A stretch of DNA of 64,000 bases. It comes from Streptomyces sp. NBC_00464 (GTDB lineage: Bacteria > Actinomycetota > Actinomycetes > Streptomycetales > Streptomycetaceae). The DNA lies in NCBI RefSeq assembly GCF_036013915.1, contig NZ_CP107899.1:310001-374000 (forward strand), read 5' to 3'. The notes under the pieces are model-generated. The model ran no database searches, was not told where the DNA came from, and worked only from the letters and a program-made list of their open reading frames with translations. Every line of letters starts with the position of its first letter. The first letter of the stretch is position 1. Both the position numbers and the translations under genes were made by a program. This document shows, one piece after another, positions 24,137 through 32,064 of this stretch.

Positions 24137-26385
24137 CCGTCCGCACGCACATCGACGGCACGTGGGAGCCGCGTCCCGCCGCCCGCTGGGAGGACGCCTT
24201 CCTCGGCGGCAACGGCCGGCACGGGGCGATGGTGTACGGGGACCCGGTCGACGACCGGGTCGTCGTCAACCACCACACCCTGGTCCGGCCCAACGGAAGC
24301 GAACACCTGCGGCCGCCCGAGCTCGCCGACCGGCTGGACCAGCTGCAGAGCGACCTGCTCGCCGGGGACGCCACGGCCGCCGAGCGGTTCGGGGCGGGCC
24401 GGCCGCTGGTGTGGGTGCAGCCCTTCCACCCGGCCTTCCAGACCAGGATCCGGCCCACGCCGGACTCCTCGTCCGGTTCCGACGGCGGCGAGCCGCCCGC
24501 GGGCTACCGCCGTACGGTCGACTTCACCACGGGTGAGATCACGGCCGTGTGCGAGGGCAGGCGCAGTCAGGTCTTCGTCTCCCGCGCCGACGACGTGATC
24601 GTCCAGTACGTCACCGGCCCCGGGCTCGCGGTCGACCTGACCCTGGACCACGCGCTGCCGGGCGCTCCGCCGCGCCTCGCCATCGGCCGCAGCACCGTGC
24701 TGACGCCGGGCGGCGGCCGGCTGTCCCTGCGGGTGGGCTACCCGGACAGCGAACTCGCCTACACCGGGGTGACCGTGGTCCGGGCGGACGGCGGCAGGGT
24801 GTCGGTCGCGGGCGAGGGCATCCGGGTCGAGGGGGCCCGGAGCCTGTTGCTGCTCACCCGGGTGCGGCGCCACACGGGCGGCCTGGACCTCGCGGCGGAG
24901 TGTGCCGCCCTGCCGCAGGACGACTACCCGACGCTGCTGGCGCGCCACCGCGCACTGCACCGCCCGGCCTTCCAGCGGGCCTCCCTGAGCCTGGACGCCG
25001 ATCCGGCCGAACGCGCCCTGCCCGGCAGCGAGCTGGTGCGCCGGCCCGGCAGCCCCGCCCTGCTGGAGCGGTTGTTCGCCGCGGGGCGGTACCACCTGCT
25101 CTCGTCCTCCGGTGTGCTGCCGCCCCGGCTCACCGGCCTGTGGACGGGCGACTGGGACACCGCCTGGTCGGGAGCGTTCACGACCAACGCCAACCTCAAC
25201 CTCCAGATCGCCTCGGCGTCGGCCGCCGCGCTGCCCGAGGTGTCCGAGGCCCATGCCTCGCTGGTGTACGGGCAGTTGGCGGACTGGCGGGACAACGCAC
25301 GGGCGCTGTTCGGGGCGCGCGGAATCGTCGCCCCGTCCCACACCGACGGCGAGTCCGGCCACACCCGCCACTACCAGCGGGCCTATCCGCTGCACCTGTG
25401 GACGGCCGGTGCGGACTGGCTCCTGGAACCGCTGATCGAGCACGCCGAGACGAGCGGGGCGACGGATCCCCGGCTGGTCGACGCGCTCCACGAAGTCGCG
25501 CTCTTCTACGAGGACTTCCTGACCCGCACCGCGCCCGACGGCACCGTGGCCATCGTGCCTTCGTACTCACCCGAGAACCGTCCGGCGAACGCGAGCTGGG
25601 GGACGGTGAACGCGACGATGGACATCGCGGCGGCCCGCCACGCGCTCACCGCTTCGGCCGACCGCTCCCCCACCGCTCCGGCCTCCGCACGGCGGCGGGA
25701 GCTCGCGGCCCGGCTCCCGGACTACCGGGTCAACGAGGACGGCGCGCTCGCCGAGTGGGCATGGCCGGGCCTGGAGGAGACGTACGACCACCGCCACCTC
25801 AGCCACCTGTACCCGGTGTGGCCGCTGGACGCGGTCAATCCGTACGACACCCCGGAGCTCGCGGCCGCCGCACACCGCGCACTGGAACTGCGCGGATCGG
25901 AGAACGACTCCGCCCACGGGCATCTCCACCATGCGCTGATCGCCGCACGCCTCCGGGACGGCATGCGGGTCTCGGCGGCGCTGGACGCCGTGCTGGCGGG
26001 CGACTTCTTCCACGACTCGCTGATGAGCGCCCACTATCCGTCCCGCAACGTCTACAACGCGGACGCCGCCCACACACTGCCCGCGGTGGTCATCGAGTCG
26101 CTCGTCCAGTCGACGCCCGGCCGGCTGGTCCTGCTTCCCGCACCGCCGGCCGGTTGCCCGAGCGGCGAACTGCGCGGTGTGCGCACCAGGTTCGGCGCCG
26201 GGCTGGACCTGCGCTGGAACTCCGACGGCTCCGCGACCGTGGTGCTGCATCCCACCCGTGACGCCCGGATCGATGTCCGTACGGGCAACGGCAGCATCCT
26301 CACCGATTCCTCCGCCGGAAGCACCGCGGCTCCACTGGAGCTGACGGCCGGCGTGGACCGCGTCCTCGATCTGAGGCGGCGGTAG
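24133..26385 (+). CDS. GH95 alpha-L-fucosidase
   Basis: 750 residues; ATG at 24133 overlaps the GH42 stop. N-terminal beta domain opens RWEDAFLGGNGRHGAMVYGDPVDDRVVVNHHTL, characteristic of GH95. The (alpha/alpha)6 barrel has TGLWTGDWDTAWSGAFTTNANLNLQIASAS, with the paired Asn (352 and 354) that activate water in this inverting family, and a later ENDSAHGHLHHALIAARL. It would remove terminal alpha-1,2-fucose from fucogalactoxyloglucan; some GH95 enzymes act on alpha-galactose, which cannot be excluded. No signal peptide. Coupled translation with GH42 implies joint trimming of Fuc-Gal side chains. Confidence 0.9.
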   Translation: MTVRTHIDGTWEPRPAARWEDAFLGGNGRHGAMVYGDPVDDRVVVNHHTLVRPNGSEHLRPPELADRLDQLQSDLLAGDATAAERFGAGRPLVWVQPFHPAFQTRIRPTPDSSSGSDGGEPPAGYRRTVDFTTGEITAVCEGRRSQVFVSRADDVIVQYVTGPGLAVDLTLDHALPGAPPRLAIGRSTVLTPGGGRLSLRVGYPDSELAYTGVTVVRADGGRVSVAGEGIRVEGARSLLLLTRVRRHTGGLDLAAECAALPQDDYPTLLARHRALHRPAFQRASLSLDADPAERALPGSELVRRPGSPALLERLFAAGRYHLLSSSGVLPPRLTGLWTGDWDTAWSGAFTTNANLNLQIASASAAALPEVSEAHASLVYGQLADWRDNARALFGARGIVAPSHTDGESGHTRHYQRAYPLHLWTAGADWLLEPLIEHAETSGATDPRLVDALHEVALFYEDFLTRTAPDGTVAIVPSYSPENRPANASWGTVNATMDIAAARHALTASADRSPTAPASARRRELAARLPDYRVNEDGALAEWAWPGLEETYDHRHLSHLYPVWPLDAVNPYDTPELAAAAHRALELRGSENDSAHGHLHHALIAARLRDGMRVSAALDAVLAGDFFHDSLMSAHYPSRNVYNADAAHTLPAVVIESLVQSTPGRLVLLPAPPAGCPSGELRGVRTRFGAGLDLRWNSDGSATVVLHPTRDARIDVRTGNGSILTDSSAGSTAAPLELTAGVDRVLDLRRR

Positions 26386-26425
26386 CACTCCCCCCACCCC
26401 ATCCCCCCACCATGGAAGGACACCC

Positions 26426-27139
26426 ATGGCAACACGCACCCGCACCCTCAGCAGGTTCGTACTGGCCCCGGCAACGGCAGTGGCGGCCCTCATCGGCTTC
26501 GCCGCGGCCCCCGCCCAGGCCGCGATCTGGTCCTCCTCGGACCAGTGGGGCAACTACACCACGTCCGACGGCTACACCCTCTACAACAACATCTGGGGCT
26601 CCGGCGCAGGCTCACAGTCCATCTGGGCCAACTCATCCAGCAACTGGGGCGTTCGGGCCGACCACCCGAACACGGGCGGCATCAAGTCGTACCCCAACGC
26701 CAAGAAGGTAGTCAACAAGTCGATCACCTCGCTGTCGTCGCTCACCAGCAACTACAACGTCACCGTCCCGTCGTCCGGTGCCTACAACACCTCGTACGAC
26801 ATCTGGGACAGCGACTACGACTACGAGGTCATGCTCTGGGTGAACTACAACGGCGCCGTGGGTCCGCTCGGCACCTCGCAGGGAAACGTGACGCTGGGCG
26901 GCCACACCTGGACCGTCTACAAGGGCGACAACGGGGCCAACCAGGTCTTCTCGTTCCTTCGCACCTCGGACTCCACCTCGGGCACGGTCGACATCCTGCC
27001 GATCCTGAAGTGGATCAAGGACACCAAGGGCTGGTGGGGCAACGAGACCATCGGTGACGTCCAGTTCGGCTACGAGGTCACCTCGTCGGCAGGCGGACTG
27101 GACTTCACGACGAACGGATTCGGCGTCTCCTCCAGCTGA
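26426..27139 (+). CDS. GH12 endoglucanase/xyloglucanase, secreted
   Basis: 237 residues; ATG at 26426 with AAGGA 8 bases upstream. Signal peptide about 1-32 (FAAAPAQA then AIW). The mature beta-jellyroll has the GH12 hallmarks: nucleophile Glu134 in DYDYEVMLWVNYNG and acid/base Glu217 in QFGYEVTSSAGGLDF. Single-domain, no binding module. It lies 40 bases after GH95, so it may be co-transcribed. GH12 members cut xyloglucan or soluble beta-glucans; the neighbours favour xyloglucan. Together with GH74 it supplies extracellular endo-activity. Confidence 0.92.
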   Translation: MATRTRTLSRFVLAPATAVAALIGFAAAPAQAAIWSSSDQWGNYTTSDGYTLYNNIWGSGAGSQSIWANSSSNWGVRADHPNTGGIKSYPNAKKVVNKSITSLSSLTSNYNVTVPSSGAYNTSYDIWDSDYDYEVMLWVNYNGAVGPLGTSQGNVTLGGHTWTVYKGDNGANQVFSFLRTSDSTSGTVDILPILKWIKDTKGWWGNETIGDVQFGYEVTSSAGGLDFTTNGFGVSSS

Positions 27140-27173
27140 TCCGTTCCTCCTCCGGCTGATCCGTACACACAAG

Positions 27174-27201
27174 GAGCCGGCCCCCGCGCGGGGGCCGGCT
27201 C
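27174..27201. terminator. Bidirectional terminator between GH12 and lacI
   Basis: Perfect 12-bp stem GAGCCGGCCCCC (27174-27185) with 27190-27201 and a GCGC loop, between convergent genes. Confidence 0.88.
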
Positions 27202-27223
27202 GTGCGCGTGTCCGTGTCCGGCA

Positions 27224-28231
27224 CTACCTCGGAGCGGGACCGGTGCTCTCACGCACCGTCAGCTCGGGTGCCAGCAGCTCCACTTCGTCCGTGCCGCGAC
27301 CGGAGAGCTTCGCGACGACCTGCTCGACCGAGCGGCGCCCCATCTCCTGCGCGGGGATGGCCACGGAGGTGAGCCGCACCGAGGCCTGGGAGGCCACCTG
27401 CTCGGGGCAGATCGCGACCACCGAAACGTCCTCGGGCACCGCCCGGCCCTGCTGCCGCAGGAGATTGAGCAGCGGTTCCACCGCCGACTCGTTCTGCACG
27501 ATGAACCCGGTGGTGCCGGGGCGCTCGTCGAATATCCGCGACAGGGTCTGCGCCATCGCCGGGTAGCCGCCCTCACAGGGCCGGTGCAGCACGCGCACAC
27601 CGGTCTCCTGCGCCTTGGCGCGGATCCCGTCGACCGTCCGCTCGGCGAATCCGGTGTGCCGCTCGTACACCGCGGCCGCCTCGCCGATCACGGCGACCTC
27701 GCGGTGACCGAGGCCGGCGAGGTGGTCCACGCAGAGCGCTCCGGTCGCCTCGAAGTCGAGATCCACACAGGTCAGTCCGTCGGTGTCGGCGGGCAGTCCG
27801 ATGAGCACGGCGGCCCGGTCGGTGTCACGCAGCAGCGGCAGCCGTTCGTCGTGGAGCTCGACGTCCATGAGGATCATCGCGTCGGCCAGCGAACTGCCGG
27901 CGATGCGCCGCACCGCGGCGGGTCCCTCCTCACCGGTGAGGAGCAGGACGTCGTATCCGTGGGTGCGGGCCGTGGTGGCGACCGCGATGGCGATCTCCAT
28001 CATCACGGGGACGTACATGTCGGTGCGCAGCGGCACCATGAGCGCGATGATGTTCGACCGGCTGCTGGCGAGCGCGCGCGCACCGGCGTTGGGGTGGTAG
28101 CCGAGCTGCTGGATGCTCGACTCGACCCGCTCCCTGGTGGGCACCGAGATGGACCGCTTCCCGCTGAGGACATAGCTCACCGTGCTCGCGGAGACTCCGG
28201 CGTGCTGCGCGACCTCGGCAAGGGTGACCAT
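27224..28231 (-). CDS. LacI-family regulator of the xyloglucan locus
   Basis: 335 residues; ATG at 28231. Classical LacI helix-turn-helix and hinge: VTLAEVAQHAGVSASTVSYVLSGKRSISVPTRERV, then LGYHPNAGARALASSRSN. A periplasmic-binding-type sensor domain (about 65-330) binds a sugar inducer, probably a xyloglucan-derived oligosaccharide. Copies of TCGAAGCGCTTCGA lie upstream of this gene (28307, 28396) and in the GH3/importer divergent region, so it most likely represses itself and both units. The link between this protein and the palindrome is inferred from position and family. Confidence 0.92.
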   Translation of the reverse strand: MVTLAEVAQHAGVSASTVSYVLSGKRSISVPTRERVESSIQQLGYHPNAGARALASSRSNIIALMVPLRTDMYVPVMMEIAIAVATTARTHGYDVLLLTGEEGPAAVRRIAGSSLADAMILMDVELHDERLPLLRDTDRAAVLIGLPADTDGLTCVDLDFEATGALCVDHLAGLGHREVAVIGEAAAVYERHTGFAERTVDGIRAKAQETGVRVLHRPCEGGYPAMAQTLSRIFDERPGTTGFIVQNESAVEPLLNLLRQQGRAVPEDVSVVAICPEQVASQASVRLTSVAIPAQEMGRRSVEQVVAKLSGRGTDEVELLAPELTVRESTGPAPR

Positions 28232-28306
28232 TCAGCTCTCCATCACGGGACATCGTCGGACACCGGCACGGAAACCGGCCTGCACCGGCCGTTCCAGTCA
28301 GATGTG

Positions 28307-28320
28307 GCGAAGCGCTTCGA
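28307..28320. promoter_or_regulatory. LacI-family operator 3
   Basis: GCGAAGCGCTTCGA, 13 of 14 bases identical to the other sites, 75 bases upstream of the lacI start: autoregulation expected. It lies in the 296-base gap 28232-28527 between lacI and the pectinase gene; the rest of the gap holds only operator 4 and no gene. Confidence 0.78.
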
Positions 28321-28395
28321 CTTCGCCCGGTCCGCCTGTGACATGCCCGGATGGTGCGAGCCTAGACCTGCCCACACAGCGTGTCCATAGCGCTG

Positions 28396-28409
28396 TCGAA
28401 GCGCTTCGA
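28396..28409. promoter_or_regulatory. LacI-family operator 4
   Basis: Perfect TCGAAGCGCTTCGA, 89 bases from operator 3 centre to centre, again in the lacI upstream region and beyond the 3' end of the pectinase gene. Confidence 0.78.
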
Positions 28410-28527
28410 CTCGATGTCCCGGCAGCCCGCCGCCCGGGATGGGCCGTGGCGGCAGCCGTTTCGGCTACCGCCACGATATGCCCGGCCCGGGGCGTGGAAC
28501 ATCAGGGGGCGCGCGGGTACCCGTGGC

Positions 28528-30633
28528 TCAGGAGGCCGACGGGGTCCAGCTCCCGAGCCAGTCGGCGATCTCCTGCCCGGCCGCCCCGCTGTCACTGAGC
28601 TGCGGACGGTCGCCGCTCGCCGTACCGGCGCCGGGTCCGTCGTTGCGGTACTCCGCGAACCGGTCGTCCTTCCAGGAGAACCCGCTCATGTCGGTCCACG
28701 GCGCCGGCCGGATCGCTGCGCTCAGAGTGGTGTCGCGGACAGTGGTCATCGGGTCGAGGGTGGCGTCGCCACCGGCGTGCCAGGGGCGCCCGAGATAGAA
28801 GCTCGCCGCCGAGACGTCGCCGTTGACGGTGGAGTTGTTGATGAGGAAGCCCTTGCGGTCGGCGGCCGTGCTGGGGGCGGTGACGTATCCCGCGGAGCTG
28901 CCGTTCCACCGCTTCTTCAGGGTGATGACCGAGGCGTCGATGACCGCGCTCGCCCGGCCGAAGATGAAGTCGACGTTGCCGACGACATAGGAGTCGGTCA
29001 TGTAGACCCGGCCCAGTCTGTCCTTGGCGGCGGTGTCGAGCAGCAGCGTGTCCTGGTCGCCCTCGGTGATGATCGAGTCGAGGAACACCTTGTCGGCCGC
29101 GGTGCGCAGCGCGACGGCCTGCAGCCCGCTCATGTCCTGGTGGGCGGCCTCGTCGAAGTCGTTGGCGATGGTGAGGTTACGGGCCTGGAAGCCGTCCCCC
29201 TCGGCGGCGACGGTCGCGCTGCCGCCCGTTCCGTACGTCCCCGATCCGTCGGGCTTCTGCGTACCCGAGGCGTTGTCGTAGACGATGACGGTGCTCTTGC
29301 GGCCGGGTCCGGTGCCCTGGAGCGTGACGTTCTGTTTGGCCGAGGGGATCTTCACCAGCTCGCGGTAGGTGCCGGGCGCGATCGCGATGACGGTCCGGGC
29401 CGTGTTGCCCGCGGGCACCGCGTCCACGGCGGCCTGCACGGTGCGGTACTGACCGCTGCCGTCCTTGGCGACGGTGAGCGTGGTCGCGGCGGCAGCGGTG
29501 GCGGCCGCCGCGGCGATCGTGGAGCGCGGCCCCGCCCCCGCCTTCACCAGCGCGGGCACATCGGCGGCGCTGTCGAGCGTGTAGGGGTAGGAGGCGCGCG
29601 GGTCGAAGGAGGCACCGCCGCCGCTCTCGTTGCGTCCGCCGGTGCCGCGGAAGATGCTGCCGCGCTGGACCAGGGTGGCGGTGCTGTCACGGGTGACGGG
29701 GTTGTTCAGCCCGTCGAAGTAGCTGTTCTCCAGGACCATGTTCGTGTTCCCGCGGGCGTAGTTGCCGTAACTGGTGGTGATGTCCGTGCCCGGGTCGTCC
29801 TGGAGGTAGTTGTTGTACAGGTGGGCGTGGGCCACGTTGTCGGTGGAGGGGTTGCGCTGTTCGGTCTCGTGGAACCAGTTGTGGTGGATGGTGATGTCGG
29901 CGGTGGTGTTCTCGGTCCAGCCGATCCCGAAGGCCTTGTTGTCGTGCTGGAGCCGGTTCCAGGACACGGTGAGGTAGGTGGTGTCCTTGCGGCTGTCGAT
30001 CAGCCCGTCGGCCATGTTCCGCAGGTCGTTGTGGTCGATCCACACATGGTGGGCGCCGTCCATCTGGATGGCGTCCCAGTCGTGGTCCTTGTCGTTCCAG
30101 GTCCCGGCGTAGGAGTCCCGGATCGTCAGGTTGCGGATGATGACGTTGTGCACTCCCTGGCCGAGGAAGAAGCCGCCGCCGACGATGTGCCCGGAGGTGC
30201 CGGAGCCGATGATCGTCTTGTCGGAGGCGACCTTGATCTCCTTGCCCTTGGGGTCCATGGTGATGGCCGCCGCGACGACGATGACGTACGGCTGTGCCGC
30301 CGTCGCGTACTTCTCCAGGTCGGCGAGGGTGCGCACGGTCACGGTCTCACCGCCGCGCCCGCCGTACGTTCCGTCCTGTCCGAGGGCGTCGACCGAGGCG
30401 TAGCCGTCGGCCGCCTCGTCGGCCCGGACCGGGGAGGCGGCCGACGAGGCGGGGTAGGGGGTGTTCCGGATCTCCGTCGCACCGTTCGCCGTGGTGGCGG
30501 CGAATCCGGCCGCGAGGGCGGTGGCGACCGCTGTCGCCACCGCCAGTCGTGTGGTGCGGCTGCGGCTGCTGCGGTGGCTGCTGCCTGCCGGCTTGTGGGG
30601 GACGTGCTGTGCCGTTCGGCGTTCCGCTGTCAT
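28528..30633 (-). CDS. Secreted pectate lyase - pectinesterase fusion (PL1-CE8)
   Basis: 701 residues; ATG at 30633. A long signal region (about 1-52, RTTRLAVATAVATALAAGFA) is followed by a PL1 pectate lyase domain (about 60-375) with HHVWIDHNDLRN, HHNWFHETEQRNPST (catalytic Arg region) and NNYLQDD; an Ala-rich linker (about 375-395, AAAAATAAAATT); and a CE8 pectinesterase domain (about 395-690) with TVQAAVDAVP, GDQDTLLL (catalytic Asp), VDFIFGRA (catalytic Asp) and YLGRPWH. One polypeptide would remove methyl esters and then cleave the exposed polygalacturonate outside the cell. No LacI-type palindrome is seen upstream of its start. Confidence 0.93.
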   Translation of the reverse strand: MTAERRTAQHVPHKPAGSSHRSSRSRTTRLAVATAVATALAAGFAATTANGATEIRNTPYPASSAASPVRADEAADGYASVDALGQDGTYGGRGGETVTVRTLADLEKYATAAQPYVIVVAAAITMDPKGKEIKVASDKTIIGSGTSGHIVGGGFFLGQGVHNVIIRNLTIRDSYAGTWNDKDHDWDAIQMDGAHHVWIDHNDLRNMADGLIDSRKDTTYLTVSWNRLQHDNKAFGIGWTENTTADITIHHNWFHETEQRNPSTDNVAHAHLYNNYLQDDPGTDITTSYGNYARGNTNMVLENSYFDGLNNPVTRDSTATLVQRGSIFRGTGGRNESGGGASFDPRASYPYTLDSAADVPALVKAGAGPRSTIAAAAATAAAATTLTVAKDGSGQYRTVQAAVDAVPAGNTARTVIAIAPGTYRELVKIPSAKQNVTLQGTGPGRKSTVIVYDNASGTQKPDGSGTYGTGGSATVAAEGDGFQARNLTIANDFDEAAHQDMSGLQAVALRTAADKVFLDSIITEGDQDTLLLDTAAKDRLGRVYMTDSYVVGNVDFIFGRASAVIDASVITLKKRWNGSSAGYVTAPSTAADRKGFLINNSTVNGDVSAASFYLGRPWHAGGDATLDPMTTVRDTTLSAAIRPAPWTDMSGFSWKDDRFAEYRNDGPGAGTASGDRPQLSDSGAAGQEIADWLGSWTPSAS

Positions 30634-30728
30634 GACCTGAACCGTTCCCGTTGAGGAGATGTGGCGTTCAGGTACTGGTTGCCGCCGGTGGCCGCATGGT
30701 TGCCGGGCAGGTGCGACGGGCGGTCAGG

Positions 30729-31703
30729 TCAGTACGCGACAGGCCATCCGCTGCGCCAGTCGAGGAGGTTGACGCCGAGCTTCGGGGCCCCGTTGTCCTG
30801 ACCGTCGTAGTAGTGGTAGACGAGCAGGTCGCCGTCGGAGTCGGCGAGCACCGACTGCCCGCCGGGCCCGATGTAGCGGCCGTGCGACTCCAGTACCGCC
30901 GTCCCGCCGTTGCTGAGCATGTTCACGCCGTTGCGGTCGTAGAACGGCCCCGTCACGCTCGTGGCGCGGCCCACCTTGACCTTGTACGTGGAGCTCGTGC
31001 CCGCACAGCAGGTGTCGTACGAGGCGAACAGGTAGTAGTAGCCGTTCCGCTTCACCACGGTCGGCGCCTCCACCGCCTTGGTCCCGGTGGGGCGGGAGGC
31101 CAGCGAGCGGCGTGCGCTGTCACCGGCGTACTGCTTGCCGGTGGACGGGTCGATGCGGATCATCTTGATCCCGGTCCACCAGGAGCCGAAGGACAGCCAC
31201 CACTTGCCGTCGTCGTCCACGAAGAGGTTGGGGTCGATGGCGTTGTAGTCGCTCGACGAGCTCGACGTGTACACCGTTCCGTAGTCGGTCCAGCTGCCCG
31301 GCTGCCCGGTGGTGGAGCCGGCCAGTCCGATGGCCGAGGTGTTCGACCCGAAGGACGAAACCGCGTAGTACATCAGGTACTTGCCGCCATGGAACGAGAT
31401 GTCCGGCGCCCATGGGTCGGAGGCCGAGGAGTAGTTCTTCCACCAGCTCGGCGGTGTGCTGAACGCCGATCCGGAACGGCCGAAGGCGGTGCGGTCCGTG
31501 GAGGTGCGCAGCTGGAGGTTGTCGCCGGTCGAGTAGAGCAGGTACTGCCCCGAGGACGTCCGGACCATCGAGGGGTCGTGGACGACGACGTCCCCCGTGA
31601 CAGTGCCGGGGTTGGGGTACGCGGACGCGCTGCCCGGCACGAGGGCCAGGAGAAGTGCGGCGGGGAGGACCGCGAGGGTCCTTCGGAGGGTGGTGCGGCT
31701 CAT
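30729..31703 (-). CDS. Secreted GH43 endo-alpha-1,5-arabinanase-like enzyme
   Basis: 324 residues; ATG at 31703. Signal peptide about 1-28 (LVPGSASA). Five-bladed propeller with the GH43 triad: Asp43 in VHDPSMV (general base), Asp157 in AIDPNLF (pKa modulator) and Glu212 in VEAPTVV (acid). Short single-domain form with SSASDPWAPDISFHGG and a C-terminal LVYHYYDGQDNG resembling bacterial arabinanases. It would degrade arabinan side chains of pectin; its place 95 bases upstream of the pectinase gene on the same strand supports a pectin-degrading unit. Confidence 0.88.
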   Translation of the reverse strand: MSRTTLRRTLAVLPAALLLALVPGSASAYPNPGTVTGDVVVHDPSMVRTSSGQYLLYSTGDNLQLRTSTDRTAFGRSGSAFSTPPSWWKNYSSASDPWAPDISFHGGKYLMYYAVSSFGSNTSAIGLAGSTTGQPGSWTDYGTVYTSSSSSDYNAIDPNLFVDDDGKWWLSFGSWWTGIKMIRIDPSTGKQYAGDSARRSLASRPTGTKAVEAPTVVKRNGYYYLFASYDTCCAGTSSTYKVKVGRATSVTGPFYDRNGVNMLSNGGTAVLESHGRYIGPGGQSVLADSDGDLLVYHYYDGQDNGAPKLGVNLLDWRSGWPVAY

Positions 31704-32064
31704 GAGGGGACCTCCTGTGTTCGGTTACGGGAGGAGCGTGGGCTCGTACAGCAGTCGCCGCCAAAGGAAGTCCGGTTGTCACGAGGGTGCCGCTATTTCA
31801 GGAAATCCCATGACTCCGGTACGCCAGGGCATTCCGTTCGACATATCGAATACTGCTCGCACCTTCGAACGGACCGTAGAGTCGAACAGCTCTTGCGTCA
31901 ACGGATCGCGCACGCCCGCGCAGAATCCGGGATCGCCGCGGATGCGGGGAGCGCGATGGCCATGCCCCTGGCGCCGACGGTCACCATGAGGTAGCAGCTC
32001 ACCAGGGATCCCTACGGGCGCGGGGAGAACACGCGCCCGTAGGGAGAACGTCGTTCGGACGACT
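31704..32064. other. 361-base intergenic region with A/T-rich dyads and a terminator
   Basis: Contains the leftward promoter region of the arabinanase gene. Small dyads are seen: ATTTC-AG-GAAAT (31795-31806) and TTCGA-CATA-TCGAA near 31838-31851. The P450 terminator occupies 32010-32044. Short open frames on both strands look like composition artefacts; I see no gene. Confidence 0.5.
32010..32044 (-). terminator. Terminator of the P450 pair
   Basis: Perfect 12-bp stem CCCTACGGGCGC (32010-32021) with 32033-32044, 21 bases beyond the stop of the leftward P450 gene. Confidence 0.85.
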
